This document shows positions 39,078-48,310 of a stretch of DNA of 64,000 nt, piece by piece. The stretch spans positions 124,001 to 188,000 of the forward strand of contig NZ_NHSQ01000090.1 in NCBI RefSeq assembly GCF_016653465.1. Reading direction: 5' to 3'. Under the pieces are notes generated by a model, which saw only the letters and a program-made list of their open reading frames with translations, did no database searches and was not told the DNA's origin. Both the position numbers and the translations under genes were made by a program. The DNA is from Thiocystis minor (lineage in GTDB: Bacteria > Pseudomonadota > Gammaproteobacteria > Chromatiales > Chromatiaceae). Position 1 is the first letter of the stretch. Each line of letters opens with the position of its first letter.

Positions 39078-39943
39078 TGGAGAAGACCAAAGGTTCCAAT
39101 TTTCTGCGTTTTTGTATCCCCATTCTTGAAACATTGCAGGAGCTTGGCGGATCTGGGCAGCCGAAAGAAGTAACCGACGCAGTGTTGGAACGTTTGCAAA
39201 TTTCGGAGCAAGAGCAGGCTCAAATGCTCAAAAGTGGTGGTTCGCGGGTGCGGAATCAGGTTGCCTGGGCACGTTTGTATTTGGCCAAGGCGGATTTACT
39301 GGACGCTTCACGCCGTGGCGTTTGGGCGCTGACAGAAAAGGGACGCACCACCCGTCTATCCTCAAACGCAGTAACCCAACTTTTCAAAGAAGTCAGGGCC
39401 AATTTCCCGACAAACGATGCACAGATCAATAGCGTTGACGATTCGACAGAGATTACTCAATCGATGGATCTCTCTGGTGAGACTGGGAGTAAGCGCACGC
39501 TCTTGGACGTTCTGAAGTCGCTCTCTCCAGGCGGATTTGAGCGGGTCTCCTAGCGATTACTGCGCGAGTCCGGTTTTGAGCGGGTTCTTGTTACGGGTAA
39601 ATCGGGTGATGGCGGCATTGATGGGCATGGCATCTTGCAGGTCAATCCATTTGTCAGCTTCATGGTTTTATTTCAGTGTAAACGTTACGCTGGCGCGGTC
39701 TCGTCGTCACAAGTTCGCGATTTCCGTGGCGCAATGATGGGCCGGGCTGACAAGGGCATCATCATGACGACCGGTACTTTTACGACAGAGGCGACGAAGG
39801 AAGCGAGGCGCGATGGAGCACCTCCCATTGAGTTGGTCGACGGAGAGACGCTGGCCAGGATGTTTGAGCGCTTGGAACTTGGTGTAAAGCCGAAAGTCAT
39901 TTACGAAGTCGATGAGGCATTCTTCGAGGAATACCTGTTATAG
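39077..39943 (+). pseudogene. mrr: Mrr-type restriction endonuclease interrupted by one amber codon
   Basis: Both halves lie in one frame. Codons 1-158 give the Mrr N-terminal winged-helix domain (MEKTKGSNFLRFCIPILETL to LLDVLKSLSPGGFERVS), then TAG at 39551-39553, then RLLRESGFERVLVTGKSGDGGIDGHGIL with the nuclease motif (GDGGIDG and FQCKRYAG, a D...QxK catalytic set) and on to EEYLL. Mrr proteins usually have Q or a like residue at the stop, so CAG to TAG is the simplest change. Without the stop it would be 288 residues, close to E. coli Mrr (about 300). It is less GC-rich than its neighbours, suggesting transfer. Readthrough cannot be excluded. Confidence 0.85.
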
Positions 39944-39963
39944 GATTCCAGGATCGATTCAGC

Positions 39964-39990
39964 AAAAAAAACCCCGCGAATGCGGGGTTA
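39964..39990 (-). terminator. Strong leftward rho-independent terminator
   Basis: On the minus strand the arms AACCCCGC and GCGGGGTT (8 bp, loop of 4) are followed by at least seven T. On the plus strand no T run follows the stem. It must therefore stop a leftward transcript, though no leftward gene lies to its right before 40.3 kb; see the RNA call. Confidence 0.75.
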
Positions 39991-40156
39991 ATCACCACTG
40001 AGGAGGTCAGAACACGGAGAAAACAAGGCGCTGTGTCTTGATGTTTCAATCCGCGCCCGGCTTAGCCGGGCGATAACTGCACGGAAGTGGTTACCCCTCT
40101 ACCGTGCGCATTATCCCCTTGAAGGGAGAGGTTTAAACCGGAGGATTGCGATGAAA
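39964..40156 (-). ncRNA. Candidate structured small RNA with a CRISPR-repeat-like segment
   Basis: A perfect TATAAT on the minus strand (40168-40163) would start a transcript near 40156 that ends at the terminator at 39964, about 190 nt with no ORF. It can form: CCC/GGG hairpin at 40116-40126; a long stem pairing GATAA plus GCACGG (40072-40084) with CCGTGC plus TTATC (40102-40115); a perfect 8-bp stem CGCCCGGC/GCCGGGCG with a 3-nt loop (40054-40072); and the terminator. The minus-strand segment 40079-40043 resembles one CRISPR repeat, with the palindromic stem and the end GGATTGAAAC. No second repeat or cas gene is present. The -35 is poor. Confidence 0.5.
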
Positions 40157-40321
40157 TTAATGCATTATAAATGCCAAAAAATCACGAAATAAAAATCTCT
40201 TGTTAATCAGTTGACTTTGTTATTCATTGCGCAATTTCCTACACGAAAATGAGTCGACATCGGCACAATTCAGATGACTGCGCTCATGTTTTGCGCTAAA
40301 TCAGTGCGAATCAGGTCGCAA

Positions 40322-40744
40322 ATGACAAGGAGGTGTTTCCTCGCAACGCTCTGTTTTCTGGTTGATCCGGTTCGCTCGGATCCGGCAACGGCGGGTGCGA
40401 CCGGACAGCAGGCGAGTCGAGCGGCCTCTGGCTGGCTGCAACTGGAGCGGGATCGGCGCACGATTCGCCAGGAAGCCGGACCCGTTTCGCCCGAAGAGGG
40501 GATGCGCCTCCAGTCTCTCCGGCAACGGCAGGATGCGCGTTATCGCGAGTTGCTCCAAAATCAGGACCGTGAATTGCAGGATGTGCGACGCCAGACAAGA
40601 AGCGGCGCGTCTCGATCCAGCGGCGATCCTGACGTCAGTTCGGCGGCGAATCCGGCGCGCGTCCAGGGTTTGTCGATCAAGCAAAAAAGGGCGTGGGAGG
40701 CAATGCGCCTGAGAATGTCGGTGGAGGGGCGGCAGGGTCAATAG
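40322..40744 (+). CDS. Hypothetical small exported Arg/Gln-rich protein
   Basis: 140 residues from the ATG at 40322; an ATG at 40274 would add 16. The N-terminus MTRRCFLATLCFLVDPVRSDPA looks like a signal peptide. The rest is charged and helical, rich in Arg, Gln and Glu (LQLERDRRTIRQEAG, LQSLRQRQDARYRELLQNQDRELQDVRRQ), ending near KQKRAWEAMRLRM. I do not recognise a family. The codon use is like the surrounding GC-rich genes. It may share a transcript with the phosphatase gene 114 nt downstream. Confidence 0.55.
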   Translation: MTRRCFLATLCFLVDPVRSDPATAGATGQQASRAASGWLQLERDRRTIRQEAGPVSPEEGMRLQSLRQRQDARYRELLQNQDRELQDVRRQTRSGASRSSGDPDVSSAANPARVQGLSIKQKRAWEAMRLRMSVEGRQGQ

Positions 40745-40858
40745 ACGGGCCAGGCTTACTTTGGCTACCGGGGCAAAACCTTGTATAGCCTTCGCACTCG
40801 TTGCGCCTTTGCCGCTCAACGGCGCTTATTTCGTTCCACTTCATTGGTCATGTCGATT

Positions 40859-41347
40859 ATGAGCAACACTGCGAAAGTTAAAGTTCTGTTCGTGTGCATG
40901 GGCAATATCTGTCGATCGCCGACAGCTCACGGCGTTTTTCGCAAATTGGTCGTGGATGGAGGATTGACGCATCTCATCGAAATCGATTCGGCGGGAACCC
41001 ATGCCTATCATCTCAGCGAGCCGCCGGATCGACGTGCCCGCGAAACGGCCCTGGGGCGGGGCGTCGATATCGGCGATTTGCGCGCCCGTCGCGCGGTTGC
41101 GGAGGATTTTCTGTCTTTCGACTATATCCTGGCCATGGATCAGGATAATTATCTGAACCTGCGCGAAATCTGTCCGCCCGGCATGGCGGATAAACTCAAG
41201 CTGTTCATGGATTTCGCGCCAGAGCTTCAGGTGCGCGATGTGCCCGATCCCTATTATGGCGGACCGCGCGGTTTCGAACAGGTCTTCGATCTGGTGGAGT
41301 CGGCGTCACGGGGTCTGCTGGCGGATCTGAAGACCCGATTGCTTTAA
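40859..41347 (+). CDS. Low-molecular-weight protein tyrosine phosphatase
   Basis: 162 residues from the ATG at 40859 (an ATG at 40850 also fits). The P-loop C13-X5-R19 in VLFVCMGNICRSPTAHGVF and the general acid in VPDPYYGG near residue 130 are intact. These enzymes dephosphorylate tyrosine on proteins; beside polysaccharide genes they often control a Wzc-type kinase, but no such kinase is in the window. Its 3' end overlaps the DUF2334 gene by 4 nt in a convergent arrangement. Confidence 0.92.
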   Translation: MSNTAKVKVLFVCMGNICRSPTAHGVFRKLVVDGGLTHLIEIDSAGTHAYHLSEPPDRRARETALGRGVDIGDLRARRAVAEDFLSFDYILAMDQDNYLNLREICPPGMADKLKLFMDFAPELQVRDVPDPYYGGPRGFEQVFDLVESASRGLLADLKTRLL

Positions 41348-42102
41348 CTGTTGGCGTCGCCGACGGCGGCATAGTCGGCATGCAGGCGAAACTGACGCAG
41401 ATCGCGCCGAAGATCCTCGGCAAGTCGTAAATCGAGGTCGCGCGGGTGGATGCCGATCCGCAGCCAGCCATTGTCTTTGGACCGATGCCGGTTAAGACGA
41501 TTCCAGAGTCTCAGGAGTGGCGCTCTTAGCTTGGTGTCGGCCTCATAGCCGAGCAAGGGGATGGGGTGCAGGCGTCCCGTTTGAGCCGAGAGGATTCCGG
41601 AAAAAAGCTCGTACCTCAGAAAGGGTAGCTCGGCCAGCGCGCTGCGTTCGATGCCTCCCATGGCCCAGGCAGGAGGGACGTAGAGCGAAGGAGCTTGCAG
41701 TTGCTGCTCCGCGAACCAGGCGTGGCAGCGACACATGAGATCGATGATCCCGGTGCTGTCGAGCGCCAGGTGTTCGGCGACATTGCGCGAGATGAACTGG
41801 CCATGCAGCCGATGGGAGAGTCCGCCAAAGCGATCCGTCCGGTGCCGCCAGCCATGTCCGGCGAGTTCGTAGCCACAGCCTTCGTAGTCGCGCAGGGCGT
41901 CAATGCCGTTGGCCGTCCAGCCAGCGCCAGGCACGACCAGGAGCGTGACTGCGCTGACCTGTTCGGCGGCCAGCAGCGCCAGGATTCGGTTGACCTGCGG
42001 CAGGGTCTCGGGCATGACATCATGCACCGAGACCAGCGTACGGACCCAGGGGTAACGCTCGGGAGTCGCGACCTCAGTGTTCCACATCGATCGATCGTTC
42101 AT
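41344..42102 (-). CDS. DUF2334 polysaccharide-deacetylase-like protein
   Basis: 252 residues from the ATG at 42102 (MNDRSMWNTEV); the ATG at 42087 is possible, and neither has a strong site, the gene overlapping the GT4 gene by 29 nt. Motifs of this deacetylase-like family: SVHDVMPETLPQVNRIL, VVPGAGW, ELAGHGWRHRTDRFGG and the tail IGIHPRDLDLRLAEDL. The aspartate and histidines would bind metal for removal of acetyl groups from a sugar polymer. Translationally coupled to the glycosyltransferase upstream, so a role in the same glycan is likely. Substrate unknown. Confidence 0.82.
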   Translation of the reverse strand: MNDRSMWNTEVATPERYPWVRTLVSVHDVMPETLPQVNRILALLAAEQVSAVTLLVVPGAGWTANGIDALRDYEGCGYELAGHGWRHRTDRFGGLSHRLHGQFISRNVAEHLALDSTGIIDLMCRCHAWFAEQQLQAPSLYVPPAWAMGGIERSALAELPFLRYELFSGILSAQTGRLHPIPLLGYEADTKLRAPLLRLWNRLNRHRSKDNGWLRIGIHPRDLDLRLAEDLRRDLRQFRLHADYAAVGDANS

Positions 42103-43237
42103 GGTCGCCGCGCAGGATCCCAATCCAGTGTTGCAGGTTGCGCCGATTGATTTCAACGGCCGCTTCGCGTGCGATGCGCGCCTTGCGCTCACGAAGCGCA
42201 GGATCGAGGTCACGCACGCGTGCCAGAGTATCTGCGAGATGCTCGTCGTCGCGAATCTGGAAGATACCGCGGTTCAGAAGATCCCAGCTCAAAATGCCGC
42301 AGGCCGGGGACACCAGCACGGGACGTGCGCGCGCCATGGCTTCCAGCGCGATGGTGCCAAAGGACTCGATCCTGGATGGCAACACCAGTGCGTCGACATG
42401 ATCGATGAGCGTCAGGATGCGGTCGCGCTTGACCCAGCCAATGTGATTGAGGTTTGGCAACTCGACACATTGCGCTTCCAGCCAAGGCCGCAGCGGGCCA
42501 TCGCCGGCGACCACGAACTCCATGTCGGGCAGGCGGCGCGCTGCTTCGACAATGACCTCGAGATTCTTTTCGGGCGCGAGTCGGCCCGCGAAAAGAATCC
42601 GCTTCAAGTCAGGATTGGCGGCGACAACAGGACGGTCAAGGAAGCGTTTTGGGATGGGCGTCGCCATCAAGCCGACACGCCGGGCTCCGATCGACCGCGC
42701 AACCTCGATCATGTCCGCTGAGTTGGCCAGCACCAGACGGCTCTGGCTGAAGAGCAGACGGTGACAGGTGCGCAGATAAAGGTTGGCGATTTGGGCACGC
42801 AGCCCCCAATGCTGAAACAGATCGGTCAACGCCTCGAAATGGGTGTGGAAGCCCACCATCAGATCGACGCCCAGACGCCCGGCCAGATGCATCCCGAGCA
42901 TGCCATAGGGGCCTGGTGTCGGAACCACGATGACGTTCGGGCGCAAGCGGTCCAGACGCCGGCTCACCAGCGACCAGGAGGGGACGAGGATTTTTTGGGT
43001 GGGATCGCCGGGCAGCGGAAGCCTGAATCCGCCATGCCAGGTTCCGGCGCGATAGCGCGGGGCAATCAGTCCCACGCTTGCTCCGCTGTTCCTCAGGTGG
43101 TCGGCGAGATCGCGGTAGTAGGCGCCAACCCCGTTACGTTCGGGGGCGGCATCGGACACGATGGCGACGCGCAGGTCGCGTGCATCGGTGGGTGCGAAGG
43201 CGTTAATCCGATTCTCCGCGGCGGACCGATTCAGCAT
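42074..43237 (-). CDS. Glycosyltransferase family 4
   Basis: 387 residues from the ATG at 43237, which overlaps the sulfotransferase end by 7 nt. N-terminal acceptor domain with RVAIVSDAAPERNGVGAYYRDLADHL; C-terminal donor domain with RILFAGRLAPEKNLEVIVEAARRLPDMEFVVAGDGPLR and the GT4 signature LPSRIESFGTIALEAMARARPVL, whose ExxxxxxxE binds the nucleotide sugar. A retaining transferase of a surface or lipid-linked glycan; sugar and acceptor unknown. No TM segment. Confidence 0.92.
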   Translation of the reverse strand: MLNRSAAENRINAFAPTDARDLRVAIVSDAAPERNGVGAYYRDLADHLRNSGASVGLIAPRYRAGTWHGGFRLPLPGDPTQKILVPSWSLVSRRLDRLRPNVIVVPTPGPYGMLGMHLAGRLGVDLMVGFHTHFEALTDLFQHWGLRAQIANLYLRTCHRLLFSQSRLVLANSADMIEVARSIGARRVGLMATPIPKRFLDRPVVAANPDLKRILFAGRLAPEKNLEVIVEAARRLPDMEFVVAGDGPLRPWLEAQCVELPNLNHIGWVKRDRILTLIDHVDALVLPSRIESFGTIALEAMARARPVLVSPACGILSWDLLNRGIFQIRDDEHLADTLARVRDLDPALRERKARIAREAAVEINRRNLQHWIGILRGDHERSIDVEH

Positions 43238-44505
43238 GACGGGGCGGGCTCCGTGGTCGGCGCGGGACGCTGTGAACTGGCAGAGAACAGGGCGGCAGGA
43301 TTTATCGTGTTCGCTCCGGAACCGAGAGAGGGTGGTGCGTCGCCTATCCGGATCGCGCGTGATGCGAGGGTTCGGTAGAGATCGCCCAACTCCTGCTCGA
43401 TCGTCTCTGACGAGAGTCCAAACTGCTCCGCGCTGTAGCGGTGACTGCTGCGATAGTGTCGGGCATCGGCACCTTGCTGGCTCAGCCTGGACTGGACATC
43501 GGTGGTCAACGGTAACCCGAGTTGCCCGTAGAGGCGAGTCATCGTGTCGGTTAGGTCGGCCTTGAGGATTCGCATGGTCACCCAAGCGCAGCGGTTGTCA
43601 GGCATGCCCAGAAAAGCGCGAAGAAGGTTAGCATAATAGAAACCGAGTTGCTGGGTTAAGCGTCTGGATACGTCCGGCACAATCGTTCGCGCATCGAAGA
43701 ATCGGATTCCGGGCTCGATCGAGCTGAGCTGCGAGGGGATCGTCTGCTCTGGTTCGCGCAGACAGATCGCAAAGCGGGCATCGGGGAAATGCGCGGCGAG
43801 GCTTCCCGCCAGCGGGGCAAAGGCGGCGTTTTTCGAGAGCAGACGCTTATGCGTTCCATGAACGTACAGGTGTTTCTGAAGACAGCGACGATAGAAATCC
43901 ATCAGACACTGACGGTCCGCTGCGGGCATGTCGCGGTCAAAGGCGCCCATCCGCCAGAGTAATGTCGAATCCGGAAAGGGCAGGATCAGAATGAAGCACG
44001 CAAGCACCGGCATCAGTGCGAAATAATCTTCTTCGGGATCCCTCAGCCGCATGCTGTGAACGTCCTGCATGGCATTGAAGGCGCGTTTCTCCAGCCAGTC
44101 CAGCAAGTGCCCGAGAGGACGTCCGACGAACTTGTCCAGACGACTTAATCCGAGCCAGAAACGGCGTTCGGTGACCGAGAGCGCGAACAGACACTCCCAG
44201 GTCGAAAAGGTGGTGAACTGGTCATCCGCTGCAAGGACGCGATGGAGATGAGTCGTCCCGCTCCGCGGGACGCCAAGAACGAACAGAGGTTCGCGAATGG
44301 TGACCCGGCGATAGCCGGGAAAAAAGATTTCGTCGAGCAGAAAGCCCAGCCAGTGGATGCCCTGGATCAAGGCAAACAGAGGAATGAACCCCGTCATGAT
44401 GAGCAGGCGTCGCGGGCTGCGTCGCCCAGTGCCCGCGGGGGGCAGGAATGTGCGGTACGTTAGCGCGGCGAGACGTGCCGTGCTTGCGAGGAAGAGTCTG
44501 AGCAT
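43231..44505 (-). CDS. Sulfotransferase (PAPS-dependent, Sulfotransfer_3-like)
   Basis: 424 residues from the ATG at 44505. A hydrophobic N-terminus (about 35-58, IMTGFIPLFALIQGIHWLGFLLDE) may anchor it, then VLGVPRSGTTHLHRVLA (78-90) is the 5'-phosphosulfate loop. Later ICLREPEQTIPSQLS resembles the 3'-phosphate-binding strand RDP..., and the C-terminus is Ser-rich. It would transfer sulfate from PAPS to a lipid or sugar. First gene of a tightly packed leftward set with GT4 and DUF2334; the rne hairpin lies before it. Confidence 0.85.
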   Translation of the reverse strand: MLRLFLASTARLAALTYRTFLPPAGTGRRSPRRLLIMTGFIPLFALIQGIHWLGFLLDEIFFPGYRRVTIREPLFVLGVPRSGTTHLHRVLAADDQFTTFSTWECLFALSVTERRFWLGLSRLDKFVGRPLGHLLDWLEKRAFNAMQDVHSMRLRDPEEDYFALMPVLACFILILPFPDSTLLWRMGAFDRDMPAADRQCLMDFYRRCLQKHLYVHGTHKRLLSKNAAFAPLAGSLAAHFPDARFAICLREPEQTIPSQLSSIEPGIRFFDARTIVPDVSRRLTQQLGFYYANLLRAFLGMPDNRCAWVTMRILKADLTDTMTRLYGQLGLPLTTDVQSRLSQQGADARHYRSSHRYSAEQFGLSSETIEQELGDLYRTLASRAIRIGDAPPSLGSGANTINPAALFSASSQRPAPTTEPAPSC

Positions 44506-44547
44506 GAAACCGCTTCCAAGAGTGAAAAATCGTGTTGGATAGGCTCC

Positions 44548-44590
44548 CGCCTCGCCGCTCGCCCCTTGGGGAGCGGGGGGCGGCGAGGCG
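44548..44590. terminator. GC-rich hairpin after RNase E
   Basis: Arms CGCCTCGCCG (44549-44558) and CGGCGAGGCG (44581-44590) plus inner GCCCC/GGGG form a very stable stem just past the rne stop. T-rich DNA (ATTTTTC on the minus strand) follows about 25 nt later. Likely ends or protects rne mRNA. Confidence 0.5.
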
Positions 44591-44606
44591 CGGTTTCGTC
44601 GCTCCC

Positions 44607-47600
44607 TCAGGAACCGTTTACGTTCCGCTCCGGTTCTTCCGGCGAGGCGATGACGGGTTCGGGTCGCGGCGCGTCGTCGACGGACGGCGCGTCGGGTTGA
44701 CGCGGTGCGGGTTCCCCGTCGCCTGAGCTGGCGCCAGCGTCCTTTGACTCTGCCGTAGGCGTGTCGCTCGCGACAAGTGGCGGCGGCGCGGACGTGTCGA
44801 GGATCTGTACGAGGGGCTCCGGGATGGGCGCACTGGCGACCGACTCTGGCGTCGGTATTGGCGCCGGTTCCGGGATATGTTCTTGAGGCAATGGTTGCTC
44901 CGCAAGCGGGTCGGGTTGCGCGTCGGGCGTGAGCGGTTCCTCGGTAAACGCCTCGGATGGCTGTTCCGGTGCGAAGGTTGGCGCCGCAGTAGTAGGTATG
45001 TCCGTGACGGTCGCTGCGTGAGGCCATGCTTCCTGATGGTTGCGCACTGGCTCCGACACTTGATCGGATGCCTGGCTCGACGCGCCCTCCGCCGAAGGAG
45101 AGCCGTCCACATGCTCTGTGCTGACCGCGATCTCGGAACCGGTGGCGGCCTCTGCGCTGGCTGGGGTTCGCCGACGGTTGCGTCCACCCCGGCGGCGACG
45201 CGATGAGCGCGGTCGGGTGGCACCGGTCGCTGTCAATTCGGCCGCTTCATCGTCCCGCTCGCTGTCGGTTGGCTCCAGGTCGCCGCGCTCGCTGCGCTCG
45301 CTCGCATCGTCAGTGATCGAGGTCGACTCTGTCCAGGTGTCTTCGTCCGTCGAATCCTGCGCGGACTCCCACCACCGTTGGCCGCTCTCGTCCTGGAGTG
45401 CTGGCCTGTCGGCCGGGCTTGTTCCTGGTTCGTTTTTTCCCGTTGGCGCTGAAAAAGCGCTCGTGGATCCAGGTTCGCTCTGCTCAACCATGGATGGCAG
45501 GGAATGGCCGCGATCAGCGTTTCTGCTGCCACCTTGGTTGGACTCGCTCTCGTCCGGGCGCTGCGTTGGACCGCGCGTGTCACCTGGCCCTCGCCGCCCC
45601 CGCGTTCCGTTGCGTCGCGAACGCGACTCGCCAGCGCGCAGACCGCGCGTTTGCTCGTCGCCATCCGCCGACTTCGGCGAGTCGTCCCGATCAGTGCGAT
45701 GACGACTGGTCGGTTCGCCTAGACCCGTGTCCGTGGATGCCTGATCGATGCGTGGCCGGTTGCCGCGTGAGCGCTCTTCGCGGGACTGGAGCGGTCTGCC
45801 TTGACTTGGGCGTTCTCCGCGGCTTGCCGTACTGGAGCGTTGGCGTTGCGGTTGTGGATCCCGGTCAGGGCTATGGGGCTGTTCCCTGGCAGGAGCGGAC
45901 CGCTCGGGGTGGAGAGCTGCGTCTGGATCGCCGTCAGGGTATGACGATGAGGTCTCGGAATCTGCTGGGCGAGGCATAAACAGGCCGGTCCAGATACGCT
46001 TGAGCAGACTTTCCGATTCGCCGCGTTCGGGTTCTTTGCGAGGTGCGACCGGTGAGGGGATGCGCGAGGCCTCGCGTTGAGGCGCCGGCGCACTGGGGGT
46101 GACGTGCTTAACTGCCGGTTCCTCGCGGCGGTCCGGCTGACCGAGTTTCGCGTCGAGCTTGGCATACAGGGGAACGCTGCTCGGCTCGGGAGGGGCGGTT
46201 AACTCGTAGCTCGATTGCAACTCGATCGTCTTCGTGGCGTCCTGGACGCGCACGCGCTCGATGCGATAGTCCGGGGTCTGCAGATGCTCGTTGGGGAGCA
46301 GCAACACCTCGGCGCCCTGACGATGCTCGATATCGAGGATGGCGCGGCGTTTCTCGTTGAGCAGAAAGGTGGCGACGCTGACCGGGAGCTGGGCGACGAT
46401 GCGCTGGGTGTTCTCCTTCATCGCCTCTTCTTCGACGATGCGCAGGATCGACAGCGCCAGCGATTCGACCCCGCGGATGGTGCCCTGACCCTTGCAGCGC
46501 GGACACACTTGCTGGCTGGACTCGCCGAGCGAGGGGCGCAGACGCTGACGCGACATCTCCAGCAGACCGAAGCGCGAGATGCGCGCGACCTGGACCCGCG
46601 CGCGATCCTGCTTGAGCGCGTCGCGCAGCCGATCCTCGACCGCCCGCTGGTTCTTGGGCGGGGTCATGTCGATGAAGTCGATGACGAAGAGTCCGCCGAG
46701 ATCGCGCAGACGCAATTGGCGTGCGATTTCGTCGGCGGCTTCCAGATTGGTGTTAAGCGCGGTTTCCTCGATATCGGCACCCTTGGTGGAACGCGCCGAG
46801 TTGATGTCGACCGAGGTCAGCGCCTCGGTATGATCGATGACGATGGAGCCGCCCGAGGGCAGGCGCACCTCGCGCTGAAAGGCGGATTCGATCTGGCTCT
46901 CGATCTGATAGCGGGTGAACAGCGGCACTTCGTCTTCGTAGAGGCGCAGTTTCTTGAGATTCTGCGGCATGACTTGGCTGATGAAATTTTCGGCCCGCTC
47001 GTAGACCTCAGGATCGTCGATCACGATCTCGCCGATGTCCGCGCGTAGATAGTCGCGGATCGAGCGGATGATGACATCGCTTTCCTGATAGATGAGAAAG
47101 GGCGCCTTGCGTCCCTCGCTGGAGGTTTCGATGGCCTTCCAGAGCTGGAGCAGGTAGTCGAGATCCCACTGAAGCTCCTCGACATTCTTGCCCACGCCCG
47201 CGGTGCGCACGATCAGGCCCATGTCCTCGGGGATGACGAGCTGGCTCATGGCGTCGCGCAGCTCGTTACGATCTTGTCCCTCGATGCGCCGCGACACGCC
47301 GCCGGCGCGCGGATTGTTCGGCATCAGCACCAGATAGCGGCCGGCCAGCGAGATGAAGGTGGTCAGCGCGGCACCCTTGCTGCCACGCTCCTCCTTGTCG
47401 ATCTGCACCACGACCTCGCGGCCCTCGCGGACCGATTCCTTGATGCTGACGCGGGTGCCGGCCTTGGTGGTGTCCGGCTCGAAATAGGCGCGCGCAATTT
47501 CCTTGAGCGGCAGAAAGCCGTGGCGGTCGGCGCCATATTCGACGAACGCGGCCTCCAGGCTGGGTTCGACTCTTGTAATGATGCCTTTGTAAATATTGGA

Positions 47601-47714
47601 TTTTTTCTGTTCCCTGCCGGGCGATTCGATGTCGAGGTTGTAAAGTATTTGGCCGTCGACGGTCGCGACGCGCAACTCTTCCGGCTGAGTTGCGTTGATC
47701 AGCATTCTTTTCAT
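44607..47714 (-). CDS. rne: Ribonuclease E
   Basis: 1035 residues from the ATG at 47714 (AAGGA 6 nt upstream); the frame start 15 nt earlier has no site. S1 RNA-binding domain about 35-120 ([33 protein letters not shown]), RNase H/DNase I-like catalytic part with [22 protein letters not shown], and the zinc-link CPRC at C404 and C407, the same positions as E. coli. From about 520 on it is disordered, rich in Arg, Ser, Glu and Pro, with [17 protein letters not shown] near 850, the usual degradosome scaffold and RNA-binding tail. Essential single-strand endonuclease of mRNA turnover and rRNA/tRNA processing. Confidence 0.96.
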   Translation of the reverse strand: MKRMLINATQPEELRVATVDGQILYNLDIESPGREQKKSNIYKGIITRVEPSLEAAFVEYGADRHGFLPLKEIARAYFEPDTTKAGTRVSIKESVREGREVVVQIDKEERGSKGAALTTFISLAGRYLVLMPNNPRAGGVSRRIEGQDRNELRDAMSQLVIPEDMGLIVRTAGVGKNVEELQWDLDYLLQLWKAIETSSEGRKAPFLIYQESDVIIRSIRDYLRADIGEIVIDDPEVYERAENFISQVMPQNLKKLRLYEDEVPLFTRYQIESQIESAFQREVRLPSGGSIVIDHTEALTSVDINSARSTKGADIEETALNTNLEAADEIARQLRLRDLGGLFVIDFIDMTPPKNQRAVEDRLRDALKQDRARVQVARISRFGLLEMSRQRLRPSLGESSQQVCPRCKGQGTIRGVESLALSILRIVEEEAMKENTQRIVAQLPVSVATFLLNEKRRAILDIEHRQGAEVLLLPNEHLQTPDYRIERVRVQDATKTIELQSSYELTAPPEPSSVPLYAKLDAKLGQPDRREEPAVKHVTPSAPAPQREASRIPSPVAPRKEPERGESESLLKRIWTGLFMPRPADSETSSSYPDGDPDAALHPERSAPAREQPHSPDRDPQPQRQRSSTASRGERPSQGRPLQSREERSRGNRPRIDQASTDTGLGEPTSRHRTDRDDSPKSADGDEQTRGLRAGESRSRRNGTRGRRGPGDTRGPTQRPDESESNQGGSRNADRGHSLPSMVEQSEPGSTSAFSAPTGKNEPGTSPADRPALQDESGQRWWESAQDSTDEDTWTESTSITDDASERSERGDLEPTDSERDDEAAELTATGATRPRSSRRRRGGRNRRRTPASAEAATGSEIAVSTEHVDGSPSAEGASSQASDQVSEPVRNHQEAWPHAATVTDIPTTAAPTFAPEQPSEAFTEEPLTPDAQPDPLAEQPLPQEHIPEPAPIPTPESVASAPIPEPLVQILDTSAPPPLVASDTPTAESKDAGASSGDGEPAPRQPDAPSVDDAPRPEPVIASPEEPERNVNGS

Positions 47715-48310
47715 GTTGTTCCTTCTCACACACCACGGCGCGTAACCCGTGGTTGGGCGCCTCGCCGCGAGCGTCCTCTAGAGGGAGCCCGCGGGCGGCT
47801 CGGCGCGTCGCCGGTCGGCTCGGGATGCTTCGGCTTCGCTCAGCACAAGTGGGCCAAGGGCGTCGGCACTGTCCGCTCGGCCGGCGGGCTTCAAACGGGC
47901 ACGCGCGCATGAACGATCATTGACGGATTCCATGTGGAACCCGCGATTGGTGGTCGCGCTCCGCATTTGGAGCGCGACCTGCGACGAAGCGGCGAGCAGG
48001 GCGTCGGCTGCGCTGGCCTGCCTTGGCGCACCCCGCGGGGAGAGGCGCTGGGTGTAGAATCCGCGTTACTCGATGTCACAAGTTCGCTGGATGGCACCCC
48101 TCGTTCTCGAGGGCGGCGTGGTCAGATCGCAACTGCCGGCTTTCCGTCCGAGGGGCGGATCGGCGCCTGGTCGATCGGCGTTCGATGCGAGCCGCGGATG
48201 CACTTGCCGCTTCGGTAAAAAACTCGATTCCATTGGCCAGCGCAAGTAACCAATGGTATCAGCGAACTTTAATAGCAGCAATTAGGCCAACAGGGCAGGG
48301 CAAGACCCAC
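47715..48310. promoter_or_regulatory. 596-nt divergent leader region of rne and rluC
   Basis: No plausible gene is seen. The region should hold both promoters and a long rne leader; in E. coli the rne leader folds and lets RNase E control its own mRNA. A hairpin with arms CCATTGG (48230) and CCAATGG (48250) lies near the rluC side. Autoregulation here is inferred from position and length only. Confidence 0.4.

Noticed and set aside
40043-40079. CRISPR array
   Set aside because: Only one repeat-like unit; no second copy at 60-75 nt spacing and no cas gene, so no array is called. Kept as part of the RNA finding.
40030-40140. Known riboswitch (GEMM, cobalamin, TPP) or 6S RNA
   Set aside because: None of the conserved cores of those classes can be found; the length is near 6S RNA but the closing stem and central bubble do not form.
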